This document shows, piece after piece, positions 1 through 7,148 of a stretch of DNA of 14,478 nucleotides. The notes under the pieces are model-generated. The model was given only the letters and a program-made list of their open reading frames with translations, ran no database searches and had not been told where the DNA came from. The position numbers and the translations under genes are program-made. Numbering within the stretch: position 1 is the stretch's first letter; every line of letters begins with the position of its first letter. The stretch is from Deltaproteobacteria bacterium (GTDB lineage Bacteria; Desulfobacterota; Desulfobacteria; Desulfobacterales; SURF-15), in NCBI GenBank assembly GCA_024644775.1, contig JAHEHB010000096.1, positions 1 to 14,478 of the forward strand, written 5' to 3'.

Positions 1-176
1 TTCGTGGGGAAAAATCCCGTTCCCGGCAATATGGTGGGGCCGGTATCGGTTTGGCCATTGTCAAGGAACTGGTTGAAGCCCACGGCGGATCGGTCGGCGC
101 CGAATTGGTCAACGATCAAATCCGTATCTGGTTCGAGCTTCCCACAAACCCACCCCGACAGGATCACGTCATTTAG
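1..176 (+). CDS. Sensor histidine kinase, C-terminal end of ATP-binding domain (partial)
   Basis: The frame starting at base 3 is open from the window edge and ends at TAG (174-176). It reads RGEKSRS, then [19 protein letters not shown] and a short tail ending [14 protein letters not shown] is the G2 glycine box of the HATPase_c domain, and the preceding RGEKSRS is the F-box/ATP-lid region of two-component kinases of the BaeS/PhoR/WalK type. Only about 57 residues are in the window, so the sensor domain, the phospho-accepting His and the partner regulator lie to the left. The tandem operator-like repeats just downstream (247-290) are the kind bound by OmpR/PhoB-type regulators, the usual partners of such kinases, so autoregulation or control of the msrAB operon is possible but unproven. 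A longer ORF in another frame (4-357) is a shadow. Confidence 0.9.
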   Translation, partial: RGEKSRSRQYGGAGIGLAIVKELVEAHGGSVGAELVNDQIRIWFELPTNPPRQDHVI

Positions 177-246
177 ACACATTGCCGTACGCCACCGTCG
201 TAGGCAGGTTGACGCGATTATTCACTGTAAAGCGTCGCACCGAAAA

Positions 247-302
247 TCTTTACCTAATCTTTACATTTTCTTTACACCATCTTTAATTCGCAGTCTTATC
301 AT
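247..302 (+). promoter_or_regulatory. Four 11-bp tandem repeats plus -10: OmpR/PhoB-type operator-promoter
   Basis: TCTTTA begins at 247, 258, 269 and 280, so four copies lie at exactly 11-base spacing; the first three extend to TCTTTAC. A TATCAT hexamer (297-302, 5 of 6 matches to TATAAT) follows 11 bases after the last TCTTTA. Winged-helix response regulators bind tandem 11-bp direct repeats that replace or overlap the -35 element, as in pho boxes. The nearest downstream gene is msrAB, about 180 bases on. The bound regulator is not identified; the kinase ending at 176 suggests a candidate system. Confidence 0.55.
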
Positions 303-366
303 GTGTACATGGAAATATCGGACGGGGTCTTTATGTAGACCGAACGTCGATAACTGATCGTTTTCA

Positions 367-459
367 GGTTCAGGGTCAAAGGGTCAAGGTTCAAGGTTAA
401 TACGAGTTAATTGTTTGGGGGGCTGAACCCGGAACGTTGAACTCTGAACCGCTCAACCT
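367..459. repeat. GGTTCAAGG / TTGAACC low-complexity inverted repeat
   Basis: The left half (367-400) is made of degenerate GGTTCAGGGTCAAAGG units and the right half (421-459) of their complements (CTGAACCCGGAACGTTGAAC and similar), separated by about 20 bases. The two halves can fold on each other. Units of this kind are scattered between genes in many deltaproteobacterial genomes. It sits in the msrAB leader, directly before the ribosome binding site. Confidence 0.55.
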
Positions 460-484
460 GTGAAATAGTATACGGAGGTGTTTT

Positions 485-1714
485 ATGAAAACTGCAAGTA
501 TCGCGATCATCGTATTGGCAACGGTCTTTCTCGGTTTTTACCCGGTGAGAAGTATGGATCGAAAAATAGAAAAACAAACAACCGATAAACCGGAAAAGAC
601 CCAAACAGCCTTTTTTGCCGGAGGCTGTTTTTGGTGTACGGAATCCGATTTTGAGAAGATCGATGGTGTAATCGAGGCCATCTCGGGATACACCGGAGGT
701 AAGGCGGCCAACCCAACATACCGCCAGGTTTCAAGAGGCAGTACCGAACATGTGGAAGCCGTTAAAGTGGTTTACGACCCGGCGAAGATCACCTACGAGA
801 AGCTGCTCGAGGTATTTTGGCGGCATGTAGACCCTACGGATGCCGGCGGCCAGTTCGTGGACCGGGGCCCCCAGTATCGCAGTGTCATCTTCTATGCCAA
901 CGATCAGGAGCGGAGTCTGGCGGAAACTTCAAAGAAAAACCTGACGGCTTCAGGTCTCTTCGAAAAGCCCATCGTGACTGATATTCTTCCACTAGGTCCC
1001 TTTTACCCGGCTGAGGGCTACCATCAAGATTACTACAAAAAGAGTCCGATTCACTATCACCGGTATCGCTCTGGCTCTGGTCGGGACCAGTTTCTGGAAA
1101 AGGTGTGGGCAGATATGAAAAACGAGATTAAGCCAAAAGCAAAGGGTGAAATGAAGTCCGGTATGACAAATGAGATGAAAAAGACCGGGGGGTCCGTGGA
1201 TACCAGAAAGAAGGGGGCGGTCGGTGAAACGGCACCCAATAGGGAGCGCAACATAACTACCGGAAAACCCGATAGTATGTACATAATTCCGGAAGATACG
1301 GAGCTGCGCCGGCGGTTGACAGCGCTACAGTACAAGGTTACCCGAAAAAACGGGACTGAGCCGCCTTTTAAAAATGAATACTGGGACAATCACGAGGCGG
1401 GCATTTACGTGGACATCGTATCGGGCGAACCGCTCTTCAGCTCTACGGACAAATTTGACTCTGGGACGGGTTGGCCAAGCTTCATTCAGCCTCTGGAGCC
1501 TGAGAATATCGTGGAGAAAACAGACCGGAGCTTTTTCATGGTGCGCACCGAGGTACGCAGCAAGTACAGCGATTCTCACCTGGGCCACTTGTTCAACGAT
1601 GGGCCCCAGCCAACAGGCTTGCGCTACTGCATCAATTCCGCCGCGCTTCGGTTTATCCCCAAGATGGACCTGGAAAAAACGGGTTACGGAAAATACCGGA
1701 TGCTTTTTGAGTGA
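485..1714 (+). CDS. msrAB: Bifunctional peptide-methionine sulfoxide reductase MsrA-MsrB, exported
   Basis: A 409-residue fusion that reduces both epimers of methionine sulfoxide in oxidised proteins. Residues 1-23 look like a signal peptide or N-terminal anchor, so it should act in the periplasm or envelope. The MsrA domain (about 41-205) carries GCFWC, with C48 as the catalytic Cys and C51 as the only other Cys there. A Lys/Met-rich linker (about 208-262) leads to the MsrB domain (about 265-400) with [18 protein letters not shown] and [11 protein letters not shown], where C382 is the catalytic Cys. MsrB has no second Cys: the SGCGWPSF position used for resolution in many homologues is Thr (T328), and no CxxC zinc motifs are present, so it is a 1-Cys form needing an outside reductant. 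ATG 485 has GGAGGTG (474-480) in front. The likely selenoprotein gene follows 20 bases downstream and is probably co-transcribed. Confidence 0.95.
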   Translation: MKTASIAIIVLATVFLGFYPVRSMDRKIEKQTTDKPEKTQTAFFAGGCFWCTESDFEKIDGVIEAISGYTGGKAANPTYRQVSRGSTEHVEAVKVVYDPAKITYEKLLEVFWRHVDPTDAGGQFVDRGPQYRSVIFYANDQERSLAETSKKNLTASGLFEKPIVTDILPLGPFYPAEGYHQDYYKKSPIHYHRYRSGSGRDQFLEKVWADMKNEIKPKAKGEMKSGMTNEMKKTGGSVDTRKKGAVGETAPNRERNITTGKPDSMYIIPEDTELRRRLTALQYKVTRKNGTEPPFKNEYWDNHEAGIYVDIVSGEPLFSSTDKFDSGTGWPSFIQPLEPENIVEKTDRSFFMVRTEVRSKYSDSHLGHLFNDGPQPTGLRYCINSAALRFIPKMDLEKTGYGKYRMLFE

Positions 1715-1734
1715 TTGGAATCGGAGGATTTACC

Positions 1735-2025
1735 ATGAAAGCCTATATTGTGATAATTATGACGTTGTTGATTGCTGGAACAGCTTGGGTTGGGGCGGCT
1801 GATGTTGAGGAAATGCCTCTTTCTCAAATCGAATTTTACGTTGGATGATATGACGTTGGTAAATCAGCCCTGGTTGGGTTGAAGGGCGTCAAAGAGGTGA
1901 GGAATGGTTTTCAGAATTCACAGGAGATTAACACCGTGATTTATGATGCAAGCATAATTACACCGAAAGAGATGGTATCGGCCCTGGAAGCGGCCGGTAC
2001 GTATCTCGGATTGGCAAAGGAGTAG
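1735..2025 (+). CDS. Probable selenoprotein, exported HMA/MerP-like protein with in-frame TGA (Sec38)
   Basis: An ORF of 96 residues starts at ATG 1735 behind GGAGG and ends at TAG 2023-2025, interrupted only by TGA at 1846-1848 (codon 38). Residues 1-22 are a clear signal peptide ending GAA. Both sides of the TGA read as one domain: EFYVG-U-YDVGKSALVGLKGV, then TVIYDASIITPKEMVSALEAAG, which follows the heavy-metal-associated (HMA/MerP) pattern of CxxC, AL, GV, VxYD, T and aleaaG. Aligned by eye on AL and GV, codon 38 falls on the second Cys of CxxC and the first is Tyr. No Cys exists elsewhere, so Sec would be the sole redox or metal-binding residue. A hairpin fitting a bacterial SECIS follows (1864-1882). 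Being 20 bases behind msrAB suggests a role with the reductase, for example as reductant or metal/selenium binder. The alternative is a recent nonsense mutation. Confidence 0.62.
1864..1882 (+). promoter_or_regulatory. Candidate bacterial SECIS hairpin
   Basis: TCAGCCC (1864-1870) pairs with GGGTTGA (1876-1882) in seven consecutive pairs, one of them G-U, around the loop TGGTT (1871-1875). The stem starts 15 bases after the TGA (1846-1848) and the loop 22 bases after it. Bacterial SECIS elements lie inside the coding region just after UGA, have a small apical loop about 16-37 bases away, and need a G in the first two loop positions; here it is the second. A competing pairing GCCC (1867-1870) with GGGC (1884-1887) is shorter. 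Confidence 0.55.
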
Positions 2026-2108
2026 CTCGATGTTAGGCGCGTAATAATGTTTTTTTTTGTATTTTTGTGAATTTCGTGCATCTTGTAACGGAATCTGTTA
2101 TAGCCGCG

Positions 2109-2157
2109 AAGACACCAAGACACGAAGGAAAATTATCACTTTGTTTCCTGGTGCCTT
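2109..2157. repeat. CACCAAGACACGAAG-type imperfect inverted repeat
   Basis: Arms 2109-2127 and 2139-2157 pair at 15 of 19 positions around an 11-base loop. The pattern (ACACCAAGACACGAAGG with CTTTG, CCTGGTGCC, TTTGTGGTGAA) is an intergenic repeat type familiar from deltaproteobacteria; a related piece lies at 8976-9007. The rest of 2026-2259 is AT-rich with T-runs and shows no gene; no convincing terminator stem precedes the T-run at 2050-2058. Confidence 0.5.
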
Positions 2158-2259
2158 TGTGGTGAATTTTTTAATTTTATTTGGCCAGGGCAGTTTTGTT
2201 TTGAGGTGATTTCAGCTAAAGAAGGATCGAGTTGCCGCTATGATATCGTTATCGAGACC

Positions 2260-2549
2260 CTATGAAATCGAAATTGACAGATCCAAACGTTTCGCTAAAT
2301 CCATCAGTTCATCCGCTGTCGCGTGTGTGAGCGGGATACCTTTTTTTGTCGCTCTATTTCAGCACGTGCCTCGATCTCACCGGGCATAAAAATCTCTTTA
2401 ACGCCTGCGGCGGTTCCACTTTCTTTGATTGTGTTGATATAGTTATCCATACTCTTTTTGAATATTTGCCGACCCGAAAAGCACTCAGGATCGATAACCA
2501 TAAAGGAATGGCACGTACCCTGAATGCCTGTTTTATCGTCTCTGAATAA
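2260..2549 (-). pseudogene. Remnant of malate/L-lactate dehydrogenase (Ldh2 family), C-terminus only, frameshifted
   Basis: Read on the minus strand from about 2549, the frame gives GTCHSFMVIDPECF, then FKKSMDNYINTIKES and GVKEIFMPGEIEARAEIER. This is the C-terminal block of the Ldh2 (malate/lactate/ureidoglycolate dehydrogenase) family. At 2341-2347 a run of seven A (T on +) shifts the frame; one more A would restore KKGIPLTHATADELMDLAKRLDL and a stop at 2260-2262, a normal family ending. The N-terminal two thirds of the expected ~350 residues are missing: upstream lies the intact PHP gene, whose last codons overlap the remnant. It is therefore a deletion remnant rather than a working gene. 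The single-base shift could be decay or a homopolymer sequencing error. Confidence 0.75.
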
Positions 2550-3624
2550 TCCTTAATGCATGATCAATATCCAGCTTTACATCTGATAACCCTGTGCGGC
2601 CATCTCCATGAAAATCTGTGCCGCCTGAAATCAACAATTGATGCTTATGGGCAATATCGTAATACCTTTTGATGGCTTCCTCCCGGTAAGTCGGATCGTA
2701 GGGGTAATAGACTTCAACTCCATCGATACCGTTTTGAATGAGCGGATTTAAAATATGATGATCAAAGTCATCATAACCGATCTTGTTATGATCCACAGCG
2801 GGGTGCGACAAAATGGTTACCGCCTTTGCTTCTTGAAGTAACGTGAGCCCTTCGAGAATGCCGATTTCTTTTAAAACGGGTGTGCTAAAGCCGATCAGTA
2901 TGCCCTGGTTTTTCTCTGCGAGCCGCGATGCCTCGGGTGCTTCCATTCCTTCGGACATGTATACCTGGGTCAACTGTTCCATTTTTGATTTAGCGGGTCT
3001 TAGGATATATAGGGTCGCCTTTTCTTTGGTTGATAAGGGAAGAAGCTCTTCCCAGTGGTCAACAATGGTCTGATAGGTACCCGGAATCGGATGTTGAATG
3101 ACATCTTGCGCCTTTTCATTCTGCTGAAATCGGTTTCTACTCGCCGCTTCGGCTTTATCTCTAAGAATATGAATGACGGTCTCAGCAGAGTCGAATGTAT
3201 CGGCAATGCCGTCCAGATTGATTTCAAATGCCCGCTTTATCCTTGCATCCAGGTCTTTGATTGCGCGGTTATCACCGCGATATCTGCAAAAATCACCCAT
3301 GATTGAATCGATTCGCAAAAGTTCGTCTCGAAGATTTTCTTCATTGATGTTCGGGAACAATCCGATAATGTGAACAGTCAATCCGGTTGATTCATCCAGT
3401 AAGCTCAACTCGATACCTGGAATAAATCGTTTAGGACGTGGAATACCATTGGATTTGATTTTACTCATGGATCGAAAAAAAGGTTCGATGCCCGACATGT
3501 TGTCATGATCGGTTAACGTGAAATACTCTAAACCATCTTCATTAAATATTTGCTTTGCCAGGTCATCAGGGCTTGTCAGCCCGTCGGAGAAGTAGCTGTG
3601 TATATGAAGGTTTGCAAAAGCCAT
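2533..3624 (-). CDS. PHP-domain metal-dependent phosphoesterase
   Basis: 363 residues with a full set of PHP metal ligands: H7-x-H9 and D14 (HIHSYFSDG), H40 in TDHDN, E72 in GIELS, H84, H274 in LSHP, and D337-x-H339 in GGTDFHGD. Proteins of this architecture (TrpH/YciV-like) hydrolyse 3'-phosphonucleotides or short RNA ends with a trinuclear metal centre. It is longer than the roughly 280-residue TrpH type because of a mostly helical insertion (about 100-240), so the substrate may differ. It is cytoplasmic, with no signal peptide. ATG 3624 is preceded by AAGGAAAT on the minus strand, a moderate ribosome binding site. It stands alone, its 3' end running into a dehydrogenase remnant that may mark an old deletion junction. 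Confidence 0.85.
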   Translation of the reverse strand: MAFANLHIHSYFSDGLTSPDDLAKQIFNEDGLEYFTLTDHDNMSGIEPFFRSMSKIKSNGIPRPKRFIPGIELSLLDESTGLTVHIIGLFPNINEENLRDELLRIDSIMGDFCRYRGDNRAIKDLDARIKRAFEINLDGIADTFDSAETVIHILRDKAEAASRNRFQQNEKAQDVIQHPIPGTYQTIVDHWEELLPLSTKEKATLYILRPAKSKMEQLTQVYMSEGMEAPEASRLAEKNQGILIGFSTPVLKEIGILEGLTLLQEAKAVTILSHPAVDHNKIGYDDFDHHILNPLIQNGIDGVEVYYPYDPTYREEAIKRYYDIAHKHQLLISGGTDFHGDGRTGLSDVKLDIDHALRIIQRR

Positions 3625-3689
3625 TTACGTTATTTCCTTTTGTATTTTGTTTGGTTGACAGGATCAATCCCAGTTAAATAGGCTCCGCA

Positions 3690-3777
3690 TTTAAAGGGGC
3701 AGACAGGATATTAGGGATATTCTTTTATAGACAAAACAAAATCCTCAAAACTGTAAATCCTGTGTAATCCAAGCCTT
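3690..3777. repeat. Degenerate AATCCTGT-type inverted repeat
   Basis: CAGACAGGATATTAGGGATATT (around 3700-3722) faces AAATCCTGTGTAATCC (3753-3768) in opposite orientation, a weathered form of the AAATCCTGTTAATCCTGTC intergenic repeat. No gene is supported between 3625 and 3880, and no clear promoter for the PHP gene stands out. Confidence 0.35.
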
Positions 3778-4009
3778 CAATCGACCCGTTGGAGCATCGT
3801 TTAACAGTGGGGTTCGCGATTAAAGCACTCCATATCCTTTTCGTGAGTGAATTACAAGATGGAACCCGGGTGGTTTAAAGTGTGAAGACATTTGAAAAAT
3901 TTCACGATGATATTGGAATTGGGCTTATGGAGATAAACTCCTCCCCTACAGCACGCGTATTTCTTCTTTTTCGGTTCTATAATCCAAACAAAGGTAAGGT
4001 CAATCTTAT

Positions 4010-4152
4010 CCCCCTCCCTCAATCCTTCCCGCAAGGGGAGGGAAGTTTTAGCTCTTCTCCCCGAACGAGGGAGGCTGGGTGCTGTCTTCTGTCCTCTGCC
4101 CTCTGTCTTCTCTGCTCTTCCCTTGCACGTGGGAGGCAAGGTGGGGGTGAAA
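4010..4152. repeat. Nested intergenic repeats (CCCCTCCC / GGGGAGGG and TTCTGTCCTCTG units)
   Basis: CCCCTCCCTCAATCCTTCCC-GCAA-GGGGAGGGAAG (about 4011-4045) can fold with a GCAA tetraloop. A related unit, CTCCCCGAACGAGGGAGGCTGGGT, follows and resumes at about 4122 as CCCTTGCACGTGGGAGGCAAGGTGGGGGT. Between them is a pyrimidine-rich block of TTCTGTCCTCTGCCCTCTG units (about 4081-4121), as if one repeat had inserted in another. ORFs on both strands here (3852-4163) have repeat-derived low-complexity sequence and are not genes. Confidence 0.5.
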
Positions 4153-4209
4153 AAGAGGATTAAAAAAAACGACCTTTTTTCGATTATAGTTGCGTTTTTT
4201 TATATTTGC

Positions 4210-4241
4210 ATTTGACGAATATCGATAGGATTTAATATGAA
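4210..4241 (+). promoter_or_regulatory. Probable promoter/operator of the sulfatase-like operon
   Basis: ATTTGACGAATAT (4210-4222) is identical to 7149-7161, upstream of the next block of the cluster. It contains TTGACG (4212-4217), a good -35, with weak -10 candidates TAATAT (4233-4238, spacing 15) or TATGAA (4236-4241, spacing 18). The start codon of the first sulfatase-like gene is about 75 bases further on. Confidence 0.45.
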
Positions 4242-4316
4242 TAGACGCTTACAGTTTGTTCGCCGTTTGGTTACGATCATTTTGGGTTACAGCAAAAGAC
4301 TTAAAGGAGTGTGTAA

Positions 4317-5660
4317 ATGAATTTAATTCTAATTATCGTTGATTCTTTGAGGGCAGATCACGTGGGTATCAATGGAAATACCTGGATCAAAACTCCGAAC
4401 ATGGATAAGCTTGGAAGTGAAAGCGTCCGGTTTACAAGGGCATTTCCGGAATCTTTGCCCACCGTCCAGTTTCGCAAGGCGGTCCATACCGGAAAACGGG
4501 TCTATCCATTCAGAAACTGGACGCCTTATAAACCGGCACCCATACCCGGCTGGACCCCTTTACCTGAGGAAGATGTGACCCTTGCTGAGATTTTGCAGGA
4601 AAAGGGATACCGAACCGCATTTATTACCGATGTGTACCATATGTTTCGACCGGGTATGAATTTTCACAGAGGTTTCGATGAATGGCGATTTATTCGGGGA
4701 CAAGAGTTCGACCCTTACCGATCCGGTGCAAAAGGAGAGATCGATGTTGAAAAATTTCTGACACCCACCATGGATAAGAACCGTCTTCCCGCCAAAATGA
4801 TGACACATTACCTGCGCAATGTTGAATTGCGCGCAAGGGAGGAAGATTATTTTGCACCTCAAGTGTTCAATTCGGCAATACGCTGGTTGGATGAAAATTA
4901 TACCTGTGATAATTTTTTTCTATATATCGACTGCTTCGACCCGCATGAACCCTGGGATCCGCCCCAGTACTATGTCGACATGTACGACCCCGGATATGAA
5001 GGAACAGAGGTTATTTTACCTTTCTATTCTGAAAATCTCGATTACCTGTCCGAATCAGAATTAAAACATCTTAGAGCCCTATATGCCGCAGAAGTTACGA
5101 TGGTCGACACATGGCTGGGCCATTTTTTAAACAAGGTTGAACAACTCGGTTTAAAGGACGATACGGTCATTGCACTGGTAAGCGATCATGGTCATCTTTT
5201 GGGAGAAAACGGATTCCTTGGAAAACCGCCCTCCGGTCTTTATCCAGGATTGATGGACCTTGTGTTTTTAATTAAAACACCCGGACAACAACCGAAAATA
5301 ATAGATCGCTTCGTATACAATCACGATCTATTCCCGACGTTATTTCATTTAATCGGAGAAAAAATCCCGGTGCAGACTGAAGGTAAAAATCTCTGGGATT
5401 TGGTTGAAAAAAAGACAGATCGCTTCAGAGACCATGTGACTTCTATTCTTAAAACCTGGTTGTGGGCAATGGATGACGATTATGCCATGATTCGGCGAAC
5501 CGACGGCACTGAAGTTCGACTTTATGATTTGAAAAACGATCCCGAATGCCGGAATAATATAGCCGAATCCAATCCGGATATCGTGAGCAGAATGTATGAG
5601 TTGATGCGAAAGGATGCAGAAGGAGATATTCCGATATACCCCGATCCCAGAGCTTGGTGA
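4317..5660 (+). CDS. Sulfatase-like hydrolase 1, Thr at the nucleophile position
   Basis: 447 residues of the sulfatase/alkaline phosphatase superfamily. Metal site pieces are IIVDSLRADH (D9), H210 in FDPHEPWDPP, and D290-H291 in VSDHGH; K303 matches the conserved active-site Lys. The usual C/S-x-P-x-R motif is T49-x-Q-x-R53 followed by HTGKR: no Cys or Ser is available for formylglycine formation, and even the Pro is replaced by Gln. Threonine is the nucleophile in phosphodiesterase and phosphonoacetate hydrolase branches of the superfamily, so phosphate/phosphonate ester cleavage or transfer is as likely as desulfation. There is no signal peptide, so it is cytoplasmic. AAGGAG lies 7 bases before ATG. 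A close paralogue follows after 42 bases, clearly in the same operon. The substrate is not recognised. Confidence 0.85.
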   Translation: MNLILIIVDSLRADHVGINGNTWIKTPNMDKLGSESVRFTRAFPESLPTVQFRKAVHTGKRVYPFRNWTPYKPAPIPGWTPLPEEDVTLAEILQEKGYRTAFITDVYHMFRPGMNFHRGFDEWRFIRGQEFDPYRSGAKGEIDVEKFLTPTMDKNRLPAKMMTHYLRNVELRAREEDYFAPQVFNSAIRWLDENYTCDNFFLYIDCFDPHEPWDPPQYYVDMYDPGYEGTEVILPFYSENLDYLSESELKHLRALYAAEVTMVDTWLGHFLNKVEQLGLKDDTVIALVSDHGHLLGENGFLGKPPSGLYPGLMDLVFLIKTPGQQPKIIDRFVYNHDLFPTLFHLIGEKIPVQTEGKNLWDLVEKKTDRFRDHVTSILKTWLWAMDDDYAMIRRTDGTEVRLYDLKNDPECRNNIAESNPDIVSRMYELMRKDAEGDIPIYPDPRAW

Positions 5661-5702
5661 CGCTTTATCTTAAAATTCAATTATAGTGCAGGGAGGTCTT
5701 TT

Positions 5703-7049
5703 ATGAATTTGATTTTGATCATTGTCGACTCATTAAGAGCGGATCATGTCGGCATCAACGGCAACACTTGGATTAAAACACCCAATATGGACAAACTCGG
5801 AAGCGAAAGTGCTCGCTTTACCCGTGCCTTTCCGGAGTCGCTGCCGACAATACCGGTTCGGCGGGCGATTCATACGGGAAAACGGTGTTTTCCGTTTAAC
5901 AACTGGAAACCCTATAAACAGTGGCCGGTTCCAGGGTGGATACCCATTCCTGAAGAGGATATTACAATGGCTGAGATACTCCAGGAGAAGGGATATACAA
6001 CCGCGTTTATTACCGATGTGTACCATATGTTTAAGCCCGGCATGAATTTTCACAGAGGTTTTGATGAGTGGCGGTGGATTCGCGGACAAGAATATGACGG
6101 CTATCGCACGGGTTCTTTTGGAAAGATCGATATCGAAAAATATCTCACACCCGATATGAACAGAGATGCCACTGCTGCCAAACTGCTGCCAAAATATCTC
6201 CGGAGCGCTGAATTGCGTCGTGGAGAAGAGGATTACTTGGCCCCGCAGGTTTTCGGTTCGGCAACCCGTTGGTTGGAGGAAAACTATAAGAAAAGTGAGC
6301 CGTTTTTCCTTTGTGTCGACAGCTTCGACCCGCATGAGCCCTGGGATCCCCCTCAGCACTACGTGGATTTATACGACCCCGGCTATAAAGGAATAGAGGT
6401 TATTTTAGCTTTCTATACAAATCAGCTCGACTATTTGACAGAAGAACAATTAAAACATGTTAGAGCACTTTATGCCGGGGAAGTCACGATGGTGGACACC
6501 TGGTTGGGTTATTTTTTGGAGAAGGTTGAGCAAATGGGTTTGATGGAAGATACCGTCATCGCTTTTATCAGCGACCACGGTCATGTTATCGGGGAACACC
6601 GTGTGCTGGGTAAGGTTCCTTTCTGCATGTATCCGGAGATAATGGATCTTGTGTTATTTATCAAAGCGCCCGGACAAAATCCGAAAGTGGTTGACAGCTT
6701 TGTGTACGATCATGATTTGTTACCGACGCTTTTCCATTTGCTGGGTGAGGAAATACCCGAACAGGCCGAAGGTAAAAACCTGTGGGATCTGGTGGAAGGA
6801 AAAACAGAAAAATTCCATGATTATGTAACCTGTATGTACAAAAATTGGGGATGGGTTAGAGATGATCGTTACGTATTTATCGCCCGGCCCGATGGTAGCG
6901 AAGCGCAATTATATGATCTAAAAGAAGACCCGGAGCATAACAATAATATCGCGGAGAAAGCCACAGACACAGCGAAGCGGATGCTCGAGCGGCTCCTGGC
7001 GGATGCAGGCGGTAAAATAACCGACTATGATGTCAGTTGGCGTTATTAG
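5703..7049 (+). CDS. Sulfatase-like hydrolase 2, Thr at the nucleophile position (tandem paralogue)
   Basis: 448 residues, collinear with the upstream gene over its whole length; residues 1-36 are identical in protein although about 26 of those 36 codons differ synonymously. Active-site pieces: D9, T49-I-P-V-R53 with HTGKR, FDPHEPWDPP (H211), SDHGH (D291-H292) and LGK (K304). It keeps the Pro that copy 1 lost, so this may be the more typical enzyme, with copy 1 diverged in substrate or activity. No signal peptide. GGGAGG sits 5 bases before ATG. No promoter is seen in the 42-base gap, so it should be read with copy 1. The ending (VSWRY) differs from copy 1. What was said of Thr replacing the formylglycine precursor holds here too. 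Confidence 0.87.
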   Translation: MNLILIIVDSLRADHVGINGNTWIKTPNMDKLGSESARFTRAFPESLPTIPVRRAIHTGKRCFPFNNWKPYKQWPVPGWIPIPEEDITMAEILQEKGYTTAFITDVYHMFKPGMNFHRGFDEWRWIRGQEYDGYRTGSFGKIDIEKYLTPDMNRDATAAKLLPKYLRSAELRRGEEDYLAPQVFGSATRWLEENYKKSEPFFLCVDSFDPHEPWDPPQHYVDLYDPGYKGIEVILAFYTNQLDYLTEEQLKHVRALYAGEVTMVDTWLGYFLEKVEQMGLMEDTVIAFISDHGHVIGEHRVLGKVPFCMYPEIMDLVLFIKAPGQNPKVVDSFVYDHDLLPTLFHLLGEEIPEQAEGKNLWDLVEGKTEKFHDYVTCMYKNWGWVRDDRYVFIARPDGSEAQLYDLKEDPEHNNNIAEKATDTAKRMLERLLADAGGKITDYDVSWRY

Positions 7050-7091
7050 CAGGTGTTTAGCCACATCATATCCATTTGCAATACAATTTAT

Positions 7092-7119
7092 TTGACTAAT
7101 ACAAAAATGTATATATAAT
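7092..7119 (+). promoter_or_regulatory. Strong sigma-70-type promoter
   Basis: TTGACT (7092-7097) and a perfect TATAAT (7114-7119) are 16 bases apart in an AT-rich stretch. A start near 7126 gives a leader of about 80 bases before the acidic-repeat gene. The shared 13-base motif (7149-7161) then lies just downstream of the start, where a bound repressor would block transcription. A second TATAAT at 7180-7185 has no well-spaced -35. Confidence 0.65.
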
Positions 7120-7148
7120 CACAAATTTTTAGAGAACCCATGACGGAT

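Noticed and set aside
4..357. 117-codon open frame on the + strand at the window start
   Set aside because: It overlaps the histidine kinase end in another frame; the frame from base 3 has the clear G2 glycine box, while this one has no recognisable domain.
1374..1802. 142-codon frame over the 3' part of msrAB
   Set aside because: It is the shadow of the MsrB coding sequence and crosses the start of the selenoprotein gene.
1846..1848. Simple nonsense mutation making a pseudogene
   Set aside because: Kept as the alternative but not preferred: no other defects, domain pattern continues, TGA falls on a Cys position and a SECIS-like hairpin follows.
2509..2527. TGGCACGTACCCTGAATGC as a sigma-54 promoter
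   Set aside because: The -12 half lacks the TTGC core and it lies within coding/remnant sequence.
3852..4163. Overlapping open frames on both strands
   Set aside because: They are built from intergenic repeats (low-complexity Ser/Leu/Arg/Gly-rich), lack good ribosome binding sites and match no family.
4171..4192. A-run and T-run (AAAAAAAACGACCTTTTTT) as a terminator
   Set aside because: The stem would be A-T only with no GC core, and no gene ends just upstream.
5733..6359. 208-codon minus-strand frame inside sulfatase-like gene 2
   Set aside because: Antisense shadow of a strongly conserved gene; no ribosome binding site or domain.
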